Source of the DNA: Candidatus Sabulitectum sp.
GTDB taxonomy: Bacteria; Fermentibacterota; Fermentibacteria; Fermentibacterales; JCC-6
Length of the DNA: 46,131 bases
NCBI GenBank assembly: GCA_029938555.1
Contig: JAOZUR010000003.1
Coordinates: 42,476-88,606, forward strand
Reading direction: 5' to 3'
The notes under the pieces were generated by a model. The model was not told where the DNA came from. It saw nothing but the letters and a program-made list of their open reading frames with translations, and made no database searches. Positions 8,528 to 18,197 of the stretch are shown one piece after another. Every line of letters starts with the position of its first letter. Positions within the stretch are counted from its first letter, which is position 1. The position numbers and the translations under genes were made by a program.

Positions 8528-10555
8528 TTATTCCAGTTGAAGCGCCTTGGCCAAAACCGGATCTAGCTCTTCAGCCAGTTTCATTTCGGCTTCTGCGTGA
8601 CCGCTTCTTCCTGTGAAATCATACACTCTGTAGAGATTGACATGAAATCCGATAATAGCACTTCTGTTATCAAGAGTGGAAGCAAGAACAAGTCCTTTGC
8701 GGAAATGATCTTCTGCTTCATCGTATCTTTTCATATCAAAGGTGCATCTACCAAGCATTTCCTGGGCTTTAAGTCGATGATCTGGGCTAAGAAGAACTTT
8801 TTCAAACTCTTGAATTGCTTCCCGAAAAAGACTCATTTCCCTGTATGCTATACCAAGGTCGAAATGTGTTGCATAATCTTCTTTGGATATACTGGAATTT
8901 ACCCCTTCTTTAAACTCAAGAATAATATCAGCAAGAGCTTTCTTGGATGTATCAACTTTCATGCTATCAATATCATCAAGAATATCTGCCACACCTGATA
9001 CTCCAGCTTCTCTGTGTTCCTCAGGGCGTAACCCATTCATAAGTTCTAGAGCATCTTTGTAGTCAGGGGTTACTTCCACAGCAGCTTCTAGTGAGGCTAT
9101 GGCTTCATACTGACTGTCATTCAAAAGATAAGCAACTGCTAGTCGATAAAAGGCTCTGGATTGACCCTCTTTGTCAATGGAATGTCGTATTCTTACGATT
9201 TCTTTTGCAGCAGACAATGATTCAGGACAAATATCGAGAACTCCTTCAAGAAGTTCAAAAACCATGTAATCTCTCTCGTCATTTCGGTAAATTTCAGCCG
9301 CTCTGAGATATGCTCCCACAGCACCATAAAAATCTCCTACATCAAGCAAAAGATTTGCCATTTCAATATAACCAAGCGCATCTCCAGGATCTCTTCCAAG
9401 ACGGTTACGCATATCTGACACTTGTTTGGATAATGCCTCTCGAACCTGCCTTACAGATACAAGATTCATGGAAACAAGCACATCCCCAAGCCTAGAATCA
9501 TCTTCTTCGGATGACTGCTGATCAAGGGCTCTTAACACATCACCGGCCTTAAGAAGACCACATGCCACAAAATACTCACCGATCCTTTGAGGTGCTTTAC
9601 CTGAAAGCTCTGGAATTGTCCAATCTTCATCATCATCACTAGTAATGTCTCTTAAAAGATCGTCAGATGATTCATTTTTCCCTTTTTGAATCTCACTTTT
9701 ATCAAATGAAAGAGAAATATCTTCTGGTAAATCTGATTCAATGGAAATTGAATCAATGTCCATTAGTTTTTCTTGTTTTTCAGAAACATCAGCATCGTGG
9801 AAAGAATCGATTTCCTCTATTTCCGAATCCTCGTCTTGAAGTATATCTTCCTGTTTAAAAGATAATGTTGATAAAATAGAACTACTGTCTACCTCAACAT
9901 CAGCAGTTGCTGTTTTAGCTTTAGCTTTTTTGATTTTTTTTCTGGGTACTGACTCTTTCTTAGGAGCAGGATGCAATTTTGCTCGAAGCCTCTTCAGCAT
10001 CTGTGCAATTTTATCATGATCTGAAAGATTTCTTTCCATTGAAACTGATACTGCGTAATCAAGAAAGGCTTCATTCTCTTGTTTATATGCCACTTTTGCA
10101 AGGTTGCTTACCCATTTGGATGCCTCAGGATCGATAACAGTAAGAGCCTTTAAAACAATTGCCACATCAGGCGAATCGAGTGAAGGTTTGCCCTTTAAAT
10201 AACTTAAATATTCTTTCTGAGCCTGCGATAGTTTTTTCTGATGGAAAAAACAATTTCCCATAATAAGATTAGCTTCAATTTCCGCAGGAAAAGCTCTTAT
10301 AATTTTTCTACAAATTGATAAAGAAACCATCTGGAGGCCTTCATCGTTGTACAATCGTGCGGATAAAAGAAAATGCTCTCTCGCTTTATCATCTTGCTTA
10401 AGCTTAAGAAGAATATCACCGACTTTATTATGTACTGAAGCATCCTTAGGATCTTCCTCTACCACAAGATTAAATATTTTAAGAGCACTATCTAAACGGC
10501 CTTTTTGAACAAGGTCGTGAGCTTTTTTCTTCAGAGAAGTGACATTTTCCGTCAT
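8528..10555 (-). CDS. large TPR-repeat protein with internal acidic linker and an MshEN-like double motif
   Basis: Multiple TPR-like helices; RIGEYFVACGLLKAGDVLRALDQQ and RLGDVLVSMNLVSVRQVREALSKQ in the middle. Confidence 0.75.
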   Translation of the reverse strand: MTENVTSLKKKAHDLVQKGRLDSALKIFNLVVEEDPKDASVHNKVGDILLKLKQDDKAREHFLLSARLYNDEGLQMVSLSICRKIIRAFPAEIEANLIMGNCFFHQKKLSQAQKEYLSYLKGKPSLDSPDVAIVLKALTVIDPEASKWVSNLAKVAYKQENEAFLDYAVSVSMERNLSDHDKIAQMLKRLRAKLHPAPKKESVPRKKIKKAKAKTATADVEVDSSSILSTLSFKQEDILQDEDSEIEEIDSFHDADVSEKQEKLMDIDSISIESDLPEDISLSFDKSEIQKGKNESSDDLLRDITSDDDEDWTIPELSGKAPQRIGEYFVACGLLKAGDVLRALDQQSSEEDDSRLGDVLVSMNLVSVRQVREALSKQVSDMRNRLGRDPGDALGYIEMANLLLDVGDFYGAVGAYLRAAEIYRNDERDYMVFELLEGVLDICPESLSAAKEIVRIRHSIDKEGQSRAFYRLAVAYLLNDSQYEAIASLEAAVEVTPDYKDALELMNGLRPEEHREAGVSGVADILDDIDSMKVDTSKKALADIILEFKEGVNSSISKEDYATHFDLGIAYREMSLFREAIQEFEKVLLSPDHRLKAQEMLGRCTFDMKRYDEAEDHFRKGLVLASTLDNRSAIIGFHVNLYRVYDFTGRSGHAEAEMKLAEELDPVLAKALQLE

Positions 10556-10585
10556 TCCAGACAGACCCCCTATTTCGCATGTATT

Positions 10586-11833
10586 TTAGGTACTATATAC
10601 CTTTCGAGCGGCACAGTACACAGCAGCCACATCTGGATTGCCCAGATGATATGCAATAGTTCTAAAATCATTACAGTTCCATATAACAAAATCAGCATCA
10701 AATCCAGGCAATAGCTTTCCTTTTCTCTTATCCAATCCCAATGCGGCAGCACCGTTTGCAGTGGCTGCAACAAGTGCTTCCTCCACAGTAAAACCACATT
10801 GACATACGGCCAAGTTGACCATGAGAGGCATGGAATCACAGAAACAGCTTCCTGGATTAAAATCGGTTGCAAGTGCCACTGATGCACCGGCATCTAGCAA
10901 TTTACGCCCTGGTGGAAATGGCTTTTTCAAAAAAAGAGCTGTTCCCGGCAAAAGTGTTGCAATTGTTTTACTATTTGCAATAAGTTTAATATTTTCATCT
11001 GATATAGAAAGAAGATGATCAGCGCTAATAGCCCCGGTATTAACTGCAACTGCTGCTCCATCTGTATCAAAAAATTCATCAGCATGGATTTTTAAAAGAA
11101 AACCTTGTTCAGCGGAAGCTTTTAAATACTTCAATGCCTGCTGTTTAGTAAACACACCTTTTTCACAGAAGATATCAACAAATTCAGCTATTCCCTGTTC
11201 CTTAATCTTCGGATTTACTTCATCTATTAGGTAATCAATATAATCATCAGGTCTTCCCTTGAACTCCTCTGGAACTTCATGAGCGCCCATGAAAGTGGGA
11301 ACAATAGTTTGTGGGATACTGGCAGCAACAGCATCAGCAATTTCAAGACATCGATATTCTGTTGCTAAATCAAGACCATAACCACTTTTAACCTCAACAG
11401 TTGTTGTTCCATTAGATAACATTGTGGAGAGATGATGTTTCATATTGTAAAAAAGAACTTCATTTGATGCAGCTCGAGTTTTTCTGACGCTATTAAGGAT
11501 TCCACCACCGGCTGCTGCAATTTCTTGATAATCAGCTCCGGCAGCTCTTTGAGCAAACTCTTCCTCACGGGTTGCACCAAATAGTGGATGGGTATGAGAA
11601 TCAACAAAACCAGGGGTAACAACATTACCCCTGGCAGATTGAATCTTTGTACTAGGTCGCAAGGCACAAGCAACTTCAAGTAAACTGTCGTGACCTACCC
11701 ATACAACCCTACCGTCGGAAACAGCAAGAGCTGAATTTTCCCAAAGCCCTATTTTTAAGGAATCTTCAGGATCCATGGTCAAAAGCTGTCCAATGTTCCT
11801 AAGAACAAAATCTACAGGTATTTTAGCCTGCAA
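10586..11833 (-). CDS. hutI: imidazolonepropionase
   Basis: VTPGFVDSHTHPLFGATREEEFAQRAAGADYQEIAAAGGGI, ATDFNPGSCFCDSMPLMVNLA. Confidence 0.93.
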   Translation of the reverse strand: MQAKIPVDFVLRNIGQLLTMDPEDSLKIGLWENSALAVSDGRVVWVGHDSLLEVACALRPSTKIQSARGNVVTPGFVDSHTHPLFGATREEEFAQRAAGADYQEIAAAGGGILNSVRKTRAASNEVLFYNMKHHLSTMLSNGTTTVEVKSGYGLDLATEYRCLEIADAVAASIPQTIVPTFMGAHEVPEEFKGRPDDYIDYLIDEVNPKIKEQGIAEFVDIFCEKGVFTKQQALKYLKASAEQGFLLKIHADEFFDTDGAAVAVNTGAISADHLLSISDENIKLIANSKTIATLLPGTALFLKKPFPPGRKLLDAGASVALATDFNPGSCFCDSMPLMVNLAVCQCGFTVEEALVAATANGAAALGLDKRKGKLLPGFDADFVIWNCNDFRTIAYHLGNPDVAAVYCAARKVYST

Positions 11834-11834
11834 A

Positions 11835-12089
11835 TTAAGCTTCTGGGATTATGGAAGCGACCTTCCTGGCTCCCATCCGATGGAACTTAACACGACCCTC
11901 AATTTTTGCGAATAAAGTGTCATCGCTTCCTTTGCCTACATTCAGTCCTGGATGTATTCTAGTACCACGCTGACGGACAATAATTGTTCCACCGCCTACA
12001 TACATTCCTGCTGCTGCTTTAACGCCAAGTCTGCGACCGGCGGTATCTCTTCCATTCCTGGAACTGGAGGACGATTTTTTATGTGCCAT
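11835..12089 (-). CDS. rpmA: 50S ribosomal protein L27
   Basis: [69 protein letters not shown]. Confidence 0.96.
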   Translation of the reverse strand: MAHKKSSSSSRNGRDTAGRRLGVKAAAGMYVGGGTIIVRQRGTRIHPGLNVGKGSDDTLFAKIEGRVKFHRMGARKVASIIPEA

Positions 12090-12116
12090 ATCACTACCTT
12101 TCTATAGATCTCTGTA

Positions 12117-13742
12117 TCAATCTGCAACAACCATCCTGGTGGATGCAGTTTGCCCGTTGGAAGTATATCTAACCTGATAAACTCCAGCAGGAAGTGTCGA
12201 ACCGGCGTTAAACGAGTGAGCTACAACGCCAGCAGATATATTATTTTCGTACACAGTTCTGCCGGAAATATCATAAATTTTAAGATTTCCAGCAATACCC
12301 GTATCTGGAAGAGTAAAAATGCAAGCAGAAGAGACTGGATTTGGTGATACATTCATGGTAATAAACACTTCACCAGACTGGCTACTTCCTTCTATGCCGG
12401 TACCAAATACAAAGTCCACAAGAACCATCTGCTCTGCCCCTACTGCAACGCCTGTCTGGGTCAAAGAACCCATTCCTGCAACTGTCACAACAATATTGTA
12501 AGTACCAGGTACAAGTGTTTTAGAATAAGCTCCGTCATTAACATCGGATCTGCAGAATCTAAGGGGGCTAGAATCGGTTCCATCAGTTTTTTCCACCTCT
12601 ATAAGAGCATCAAGTGGGTTACCTGAGCCATCTGTAATCAATCCATAAACACCATAGGTGCTGGAAACACAAAATTCAAGCATGGGCATGTAGTTTGCAT
12701 TTGCAATTCCTGGCCAGTTAGGATCAGACTTAATATTTGAAACCTCAATTGTGTGATCTACTGTTCCGACTTCGCCATAAGACCAATCATTCACATCACC
12801 TTGTGTGGCGTACCAGGAAGCACCAGGAATCCAGATATCCCAAACTCCTGCACCGTAGTATGCATTTATGGAAGGATGATTAGCATAGGCGTTTCCTTGG
12901 GCTGTGATTAACTCAAGATCCTGAATAACCGCTGTTGTACTGTAATTCCAAACAGCATTGAAACATTCAGCTCCACTATGGAACGAAAGACCTGTGGCAA
13001 AATTATTAATGAAATTGCTTTGTGTTGGCCAGTCTTGCATGGTAAGGTCACGAATTGCAACACTCTCAGGTCCCTGCCAGTAAGAAGATGTGTTCATGTA
13101 GCTAAAATCACGATTTAGATCAACCCCGTTGGCATTGTATCTGGAACCGCTTACATACCCATCAGGGTTTAAAATAGTAATTACCCAAAGCTCGGCGTTG
13201 TCAACAACATAAGTGCACATATCACTTGTACCGTAATTATCGGTAAGTACTTCGACAAAATTCAAACAGGACATTCCAGCAGTTTTTTCATCACCATGAA
13301 TATTGCCCGTGATTCTAATCATAGGTTCTGCTTCATCTTCGAATTCATTAACATTGTCGCTAATAACCAAAGCAAAGATTTCTTTACCTTGGACTGAATT
13401 TCCTATCTGCTCAAGACGAGTGATACCTGGATGAGCTGAAACAATAGCCTCAAGAGAAGCATTAATTTCAGCTATTGATGGATACGCAACATTTGGAGTA
13501 GGGATTTCTTGAATAAATACCCGGTAACCCATATTTTCAAGAACAGTCTGCTGTTCACTATTCACATAAAGTCTAACCTTCGAACCAAAAACATTTTCAA
13601 TATCAAAACCATTGTTGTTAAAAAAATCAATATCAATTCTTGTGGTACTTGGAACTATAACGGAGTTCCAATCAGCTAATGCAAACGATGTTACAATAAT
13701 CAGAAGTAAAAATACAAATTTCATCTTTTTCCTTTCAAACAT
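12117..13742 (-). CDS. secreted M14 zinc carboxypeptidase with C-terminal T9SS-type sorting domain
   Basis: Signal peptide; ITGNIHGDEKTAG (HxxE), NGVDLNRDF; C-term MNVSPNPVSSACIFTLPDTGIAGNLKIYDISGRTVYENNISAGVVAHSFNAGSTLPAGVYQVRYTSNGQTASTRMVVAD. Confidence 0.88.
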   Translation of the reverse strand: MFERKKMKFVFLLLIIVTSFALADWNSVIVPSTTRIDIDFFNNNGFDIENVFGSKVRLYVNSEQQTVLENMGYRVFIQEIPTPNVAYPSIAEINASLEAIVSAHPGITRLEQIGNSVQGKEIFALVISDNVNEFEDEAEPMIRITGNIHGDEKTAGMSCLNFVEVLTDNYGTSDMCTYVVDNAELWVITILNPDGYVSGSRYNANGVDLNRDFSYMNTSSYWQGPESVAIRDLTMQDWPTQSNFINNFATGLSFHSGAECFNAVWNYSTTAVIQDLELITAQGNAYANHPSINAYYGAGVWDIWIPGASWYATQGDVNDWSYGEVGTVDHTIEVSNIKSDPNWPGIANANYMPMLEFCVSSTYGVYGLITDGSGNPLDALIEVEKTDGTDSSPLRFCRSDVNDGAYSKTLVPGTYNIVVTVAGMGSLTQTGVAVGAEQMVLVDFVFGTGIEGSSQSGEVFITMNVSPNPVSSACIFTLPDTGIAGNLKIYDISGRTVYENNISAGVVAHSFNAGSTLPAGVYQVRYTSNGQTASTRMVVAD

Positions 13743-13844
13743 ATTACAGAAAATATATATACGGGGGAACGCAATTATGATTTACTAGCATCAAAAGGTC
13801 AACCTTGCCAATCGATTTCATATTGATTAGTATTGGGCTTCGGT

Positions 13845-13921
<77 letters not shown>

Positions 13922-13927
13922 TCTTTT

Positions 13928-15724
13928 TTATCTTGCCTGAAGTTCATCAACAATCATATCTAGTTTTACTTTTATTTCATCAGACAAATCGTCTACTTTA
14001 CAAAATTTTATTAGCTTGTAATATTCGCCTTTTCTTAAAAGAAGTGGCTGATTAAACTGGTTTGCAAACTGTGTAAAAGCATACTCTGCAAGAGCACTCA
14101 TTTTAAGTTTACTTAGTAGTGTCCTTTTTAAACTCTGACTTAGTCTGTTGTATTCCAGCAATTGATCTTCATCAGAATTAAAAACTTCGCGAAGCAAGTA
14201 TTTATCAAGAATATGTTGCATTGCATCTTTACTGGATGCTGTGAACAGTCTAGCATGTTCATTGAAGTGGTATTCAATAAATCTAATAATTAAGTCTGGT
14301 GAAATGAAATAGTTCTCTATTTCATAACTTTGCCAATATGTAATTAACAGATCATTCTCTTTCTGATCGTTTTTGAGCCTACCATCACTGTCTAGAATAG
14401 CAAGTCCTCGGAATTCAGGTACAATTCCTTTCATAGAGAAAAAATGCCTTTTAATATTTTCTCCACAGCCTCCTCCTAATTGATCCAATCTGTTGTGAAG
14501 GTCATCGTCAGGATAAATGCTGCGTGTGTAATAATAATTAAGCCGCTGGGTAAGCACATCCAATGCAGGATGTTCAAGAATTACAGCTAGAGCACGTAGA
14601 ATGTCAAAATCAGTTGAGCCTTCAATGTACAATATGCGTGGACAAATACTAGCCTTATAGTAATGATCGATAGAAAACTTTTTCAATGCGTCGTTAATAT
14701 CCTGTCGTTTTGCAAGATTGCTGGCCTTGCCATTAATCAGCAATGTAAGATTTGTATCGATTGCATCGTCCAGAATTACTTCAGAATGTGTGGCTAGAAC
14801 AACCTGACACCTGTTTTCATCTGCAATGTCTTTAAGTATCTCAAAAATCTGTTTTTGTCTTAACACTTCCAGATGCGCATCAGGCTCATCAACCATTAAA
14901 ACCGAATTCTTATGCGAATACATATAAGCAAGAATAAGAAGCATCTGTTGCATTCCCCGTCCAGCAACTGAGATATCCAGATCACGGTCAATACCAGGTT
15001 GAGAGTACTGAAGCTCTAAAGTTCCACGGTTTTCGTTGAGTAAGGGTATTGTAAGATCAATACCAAACAATTTCCTAATTAACTCAACAATTCTCTGCCA
15101 GTCGTTAGTGCCATTAACACTGTCAGATTCAAATACACTATAGCACAGATTTCTAAGCACCTGAGCAGTTTGCCCCTGTCCTAGAAGAACATTAATTCGT
15201 CCTTCCTGGATAAGAGGTTCTTCCGTCTCAATGCCAGACATGGGATAAAGAAGATGATATCTGATTGTTGCTGCGTATTCAATAAATCCAGTAGAATTTA
15301 TTGTTTTAAGGCTAGGTTTGCAATAGATTACCTCATTGTCGCCACATGTGAACTCCAGGCAACAGGGCATCACCTTTCCTTCATATTCAATTCCTACAGA
15401 AATAATTATTTTTATCCTAGTACTCTTGCCCTTGCGTGTGTGCATATCACTCCAGAGAAGTTGGGCATTTGCAACAGGCACTTCAAGAATATTCAATCGG
15501 TTAATTCTTGCTGGAAAATTAGAATTAGATTCTTTGTGTTTTGCTAGGTTATTGCGTTCATACCAAGCAGCAAGACCTCGGCTCCAAAGAGAAAGTGCTT
15601 GAATAACACTTGTTTTTCCTGCATTATTAGGCCCAATAAGAACTGCTGGATGCTCTAGATCTATTTTCACAGGAGCTTTGATGGCTTTGAAATTCTCAAT
15701 TTCAACATATCGAATAATATTCAT
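13928..15724 (-). CDS. OLD-family ATP-dependent nuclease-like protein (ABC-type ATPase + TOPRIM)
   Basis: FKAIKAPVKIDLEHPAVLIGPNNAGKTSVIQAL Walker A, SVAGRGMQQMLLIL signature, VLMVDEPDAHL Walker B, ILYIEGSTDFDILRAL and LAILDSDGR TOPRIM motifs. Confidence 0.85.
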   Translation of the reverse strand: MNIIRYVEIENFKAIKAPVKIDLEHPAVLIGPNNAGKTSVIQALSLWSRGLAAWYERNNLAKHKESNSNFPARINRLNILEVPVANAQLLWSDMHTRKGKSTRIKIIISVGIEYEGKVMPCCLEFTCGDNEVIYCKPSLKTINSTGFIEYAATIRYHLLYPMSGIETEEPLIQEGRINVLLGQGQTAQVLRNLCYSVFESDSVNGTNDWQRIVELIRKLFGIDLTIPLLNENRGTLELQYSQPGIDRDLDISVAGRGMQQMLLILAYMYSHKNSVLMVDEPDAHLEVLRQKQIFEILKDIADENRCQVVLATHSEVILDDAIDTNLTLLINGKASNLAKRQDINDALKKFSIDHYYKASICPRILYIEGSTDFDILRALAVILEHPALDVLTQRLNYYYTRSIYPDDDLHNRLDQLGGGCGENIKRHFFSMKGIVPEFRGLAILDSDGRLKNDQKENDLLITYWQSYEIENYFISPDLIIRFIEYHFNEHARLFTASSKDAMQHILDKYLLREVFNSDEDQLLEYNRLSQSLKRTLLSKLKMSALAEYAFTQFANQFNQPLLLRKGEYYKLIKFCKVDDLSDEIKVKLDMIVDELQAR

Positions 15725-15788
15725 GAACTGCTCTCTTTTTCTAAATTAACTATAATGCAAATCTGCACTGTAAAACAAAAGTTATTTA

Positions 15789-18152
15789 TTATTTAAGTAT
15801 TTTGTTTCCTTCATTCCATATTGTTTCAAAAGCCTGATTCCAGTCATGTTCAAGACCTCGAAGTCTGGCTTTCTTTCCCATTGATTTTCTAAGATTCTCA
15901 TCTTTCAATAGTTTTAGTATTGCTTCAGCAAGACTGGAAGAATCAAGCCCCTTGCAGACAATTCCTGTCTCACCTGGAATAATGATCTCTTGAGGTCCAC
16001 CCTTGTCAGTAACTATGCAGGCAATGCCTGAAGCTTGTGCTTCAAGAACTGAATTACCGTATGTGTCTTTAGTGGATGGAAAAACAAAAATATCACACGA
16101 TGCGTTTACTTTAGAAAAATCATCTCCTGACAAAGTTCCGCAGAAAAAACCGCCCTTTCCAAGAATCATTTTTCCAAGTTCTCGTATGTAAGGGCCGTCA
16201 CCTGCAAGAAACAATTCAACATTGGAATACTCTTTACGAACTTGCAAAAAAGCATCTGCAAGAATATCAAGATCTTTTTCTCTTGAAAGTCTTCCAGTGT
16301 AAAGAAGTTTTAAGGAATCTTTACTTCCGCCAAATCGAGACATGAAATTCTCTGTTCTCCATTTAGGTGAAAAAGCTTGGTGATCAGTTCCCCTGGGGAA
16401 ATGAACCATTTTAGATCTGGCTACTCCTAGTTTTTCAAGATCATCCATATAGAATTTGCTTGGAACCATCACTATCTCAGAAAGGGAATAAACCCAACCT
16501 GTTCCTGCGCTGATCATTTCAGCAATTCTAGAATCTTCGACAATATCATTAGCATGTCTTGGCCAATCTGTATGGTAAATTGAAACAGTGGGAATTCCCA
16601 GCAGTTTTGCTATACCAAGAGCTGCAAAACCAAGAGGACCTGGTGTGGAGATATAGATAAGCTCAAAATCATTTTCTTCAAAAAACCTGAGCATTTCCAG
16701 AAGAGGCGGTAAAGAAAATTTCTTAGTTGGGTAATCCGGCAGGCAGAACTCTTGAATTGGTTTAAAGTTTACAACCCAACCTGGAAAAGAAACAGCTTTT
16801 TCCTGACATGCAAGAATTGCCAGCTGATGATTTGACTCAAGCGAAAGCATACCGAATTTCTGAATAGTTCTAGAAACTCCATTAAGATCTGTAATTGTAT
16901 CTGTAACCCATGCTCGTTTACCTGATCTTCTAGCAGCAGGAGAATCTGCACCAAGTTCACCACAAATTCTGTTTACCTGATCACGCCCTCTTCTTCGATC
17001 CATATAAGTTACAGGAAATGGAATATTCAAAAGAAGAATTGGAATCATTGCAGTAAATGCCTCCAGTGCTTCAATAACTTTTCCGTTGGCTAACCTGCTT
17101 GCAAGCATTTCTGAAGAGCGTCTTAGAAGAGAATTTGTAAGCCTATTGAGGATTTCATAAGTTCTTTCCTCTATCCCCTCCTGCTCCATCTCAGGGCTGC
17201 CTTTGCGCAAATTAAGATCTTTTCCTATCTCAATTAACTCGTCTGCAAGAAAGTTTTCAAAATCTGAATTGTTTCCTTTTGCCTTTTTCAACAGATGATG
17301 GAAAAGAAAATCTGCCTTGTGCCAGAGCGTTGGCTCTTCAGGCTCATCCTGTGAAATTGGACTTAAAAATTTATCAACAGCAATTGTAGCAACTGTTGGC
17401 ATGCTTTTTGACATAAGACGATCTCGATAGAATGAATATGCTATTGAATAAACAGCGTAAGCAGACCTTACAGCCCTTCCATGGTCGCCAAACAGTTTCC
17501 CCTGCCCAGCAGCCACATTCTTTAAAAAGTCTTCATAGCTACCATCAGATGGCGCCTGGGTCCATGTGCGGGCAATGAAACGACCGCAGTGATCATCACT
17601 TCCACCGGTGAAACCACCAAAACCCTCACCTTTGATAAGTCTAGCCATCTGCACTGATGCCTGATTCTCCCAGATTGCCCGAGAGCCATTACGCCCTTCT
17701 ACTAGTTTGACTCTAGTTAAAAGGTCTTTCCATTCCGCCGAGGAAAGTTGCTCTCCTGCAAAATAGAACGGATGGGCAAGTGAGTTAATAATATTTTGAT
17801 CATCCATGTATTCAAGAAGAACAAAAGCATCATCTCTTATTCGAGCCATCTCTTCGTGCTGTTCAACAGTAATATCAAACGCGAGAATATGAACAGGTTT
17901 CTTAGACTCTGGAAGTAAAGCACTTACTTCTTCACTAAGGAAAACACCTGGAAGATCCTTGATTTGTAAAATACCTTCAATTGAGTTTATATCAGTAAGA
18001 GTTACAAAATCCATGCCTCTTTTTTTGGCAAGGTGATAAATAAGCTCAGGGGGAGTAAAACTTTCTGGTGCCTTTAAAGTACGCAATATCCACCGAGCAG
18101 ACTGTCTGGATGCAGAGGAATGAACATGCAGATCGCAACAAGTATTTTTCAT
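15789..18152 (-). CDS. fusion of PHP-type phosphoesterase and GT4 glycosyltransferase
   Basis: N-term CDLHVHSSASR...DFVTLTDINSIEG (PHP); C-term LLYTGRLSREKDLDILADAF...VFPSTKDTYGNSVLEAQASGIACIVTDKGGPQEI (GT4). Confidence 0.85.
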   Translation of the reverse strand: MKNTCCDLHVHSSASRQSARWILRTLKAPESFTPPELIYHLAKKRGMDFVTLTDINSIEGILQIKDLPGVFLSEEVSALLPESKKPVHILAFDITVEQHEEMARIRDDAFVLLEYMDDQNIINSLAHPFYFAGEQLSSAEWKDLLTRVKLVEGRNGSRAIWENQASVQMARLIKGEGFGGFTGGSDDHCGRFIARTWTQAPSDGSYEDFLKNVAAGQGKLFGDHGRAVRSAYAVYSIAYSFYRDRLMSKSMPTVATIAVDKFLSPISQDEPEEPTLWHKADFLFHHLLKKAKGNNSDFENFLADELIEIGKDLNLRKGSPEMEQEGIEERTYEILNRLTNSLLRRSSEMLASRLANGKVIEALEAFTAMIPILLLNIPFPVTYMDRRRGRDQVNRICGELGADSPAARRSGKRAWVTDTITDLNGVSRTIQKFGMLSLESNHQLAILACQEKAVSFPGWVVNFKPIQEFCLPDYPTKKFSLPPLLEMLRFFEENDFELIYISTPGPLGFAALGIAKLLGIPTVSIYHTDWPRHANDIVEDSRIAEMISAGTGWVYSLSEIVMVPSKFYMDDLEKLGVARSKMVHFPRGTDHQAFSPKWRTENFMSRFGGSKDSLKLLYTGRLSREKDLDILADAFLQVRKEYSNVELFLAGDGPYIRELGKMILGKGGFFCGTLSGDDFSKVNASCDIFVFPSTKDTYGNSVLEAQASGIACIVTDKGGPQEIIIPGETGIVCKGLDSSSLAEAILKLLKDENLRKSMGKKARLRGLEHDWNQAFETIWNEGNKILK

Positions 18153-18197
18153 TTATGTAAGTTCCCTTCTATTACTAAAGAAGAAAGATACTCACTT

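Noticed and set aside
10570-11679. ORFs 10570-10893 and 11440-11679 (minus)
   Set aside because: Out-of-frame shadows of hutI.
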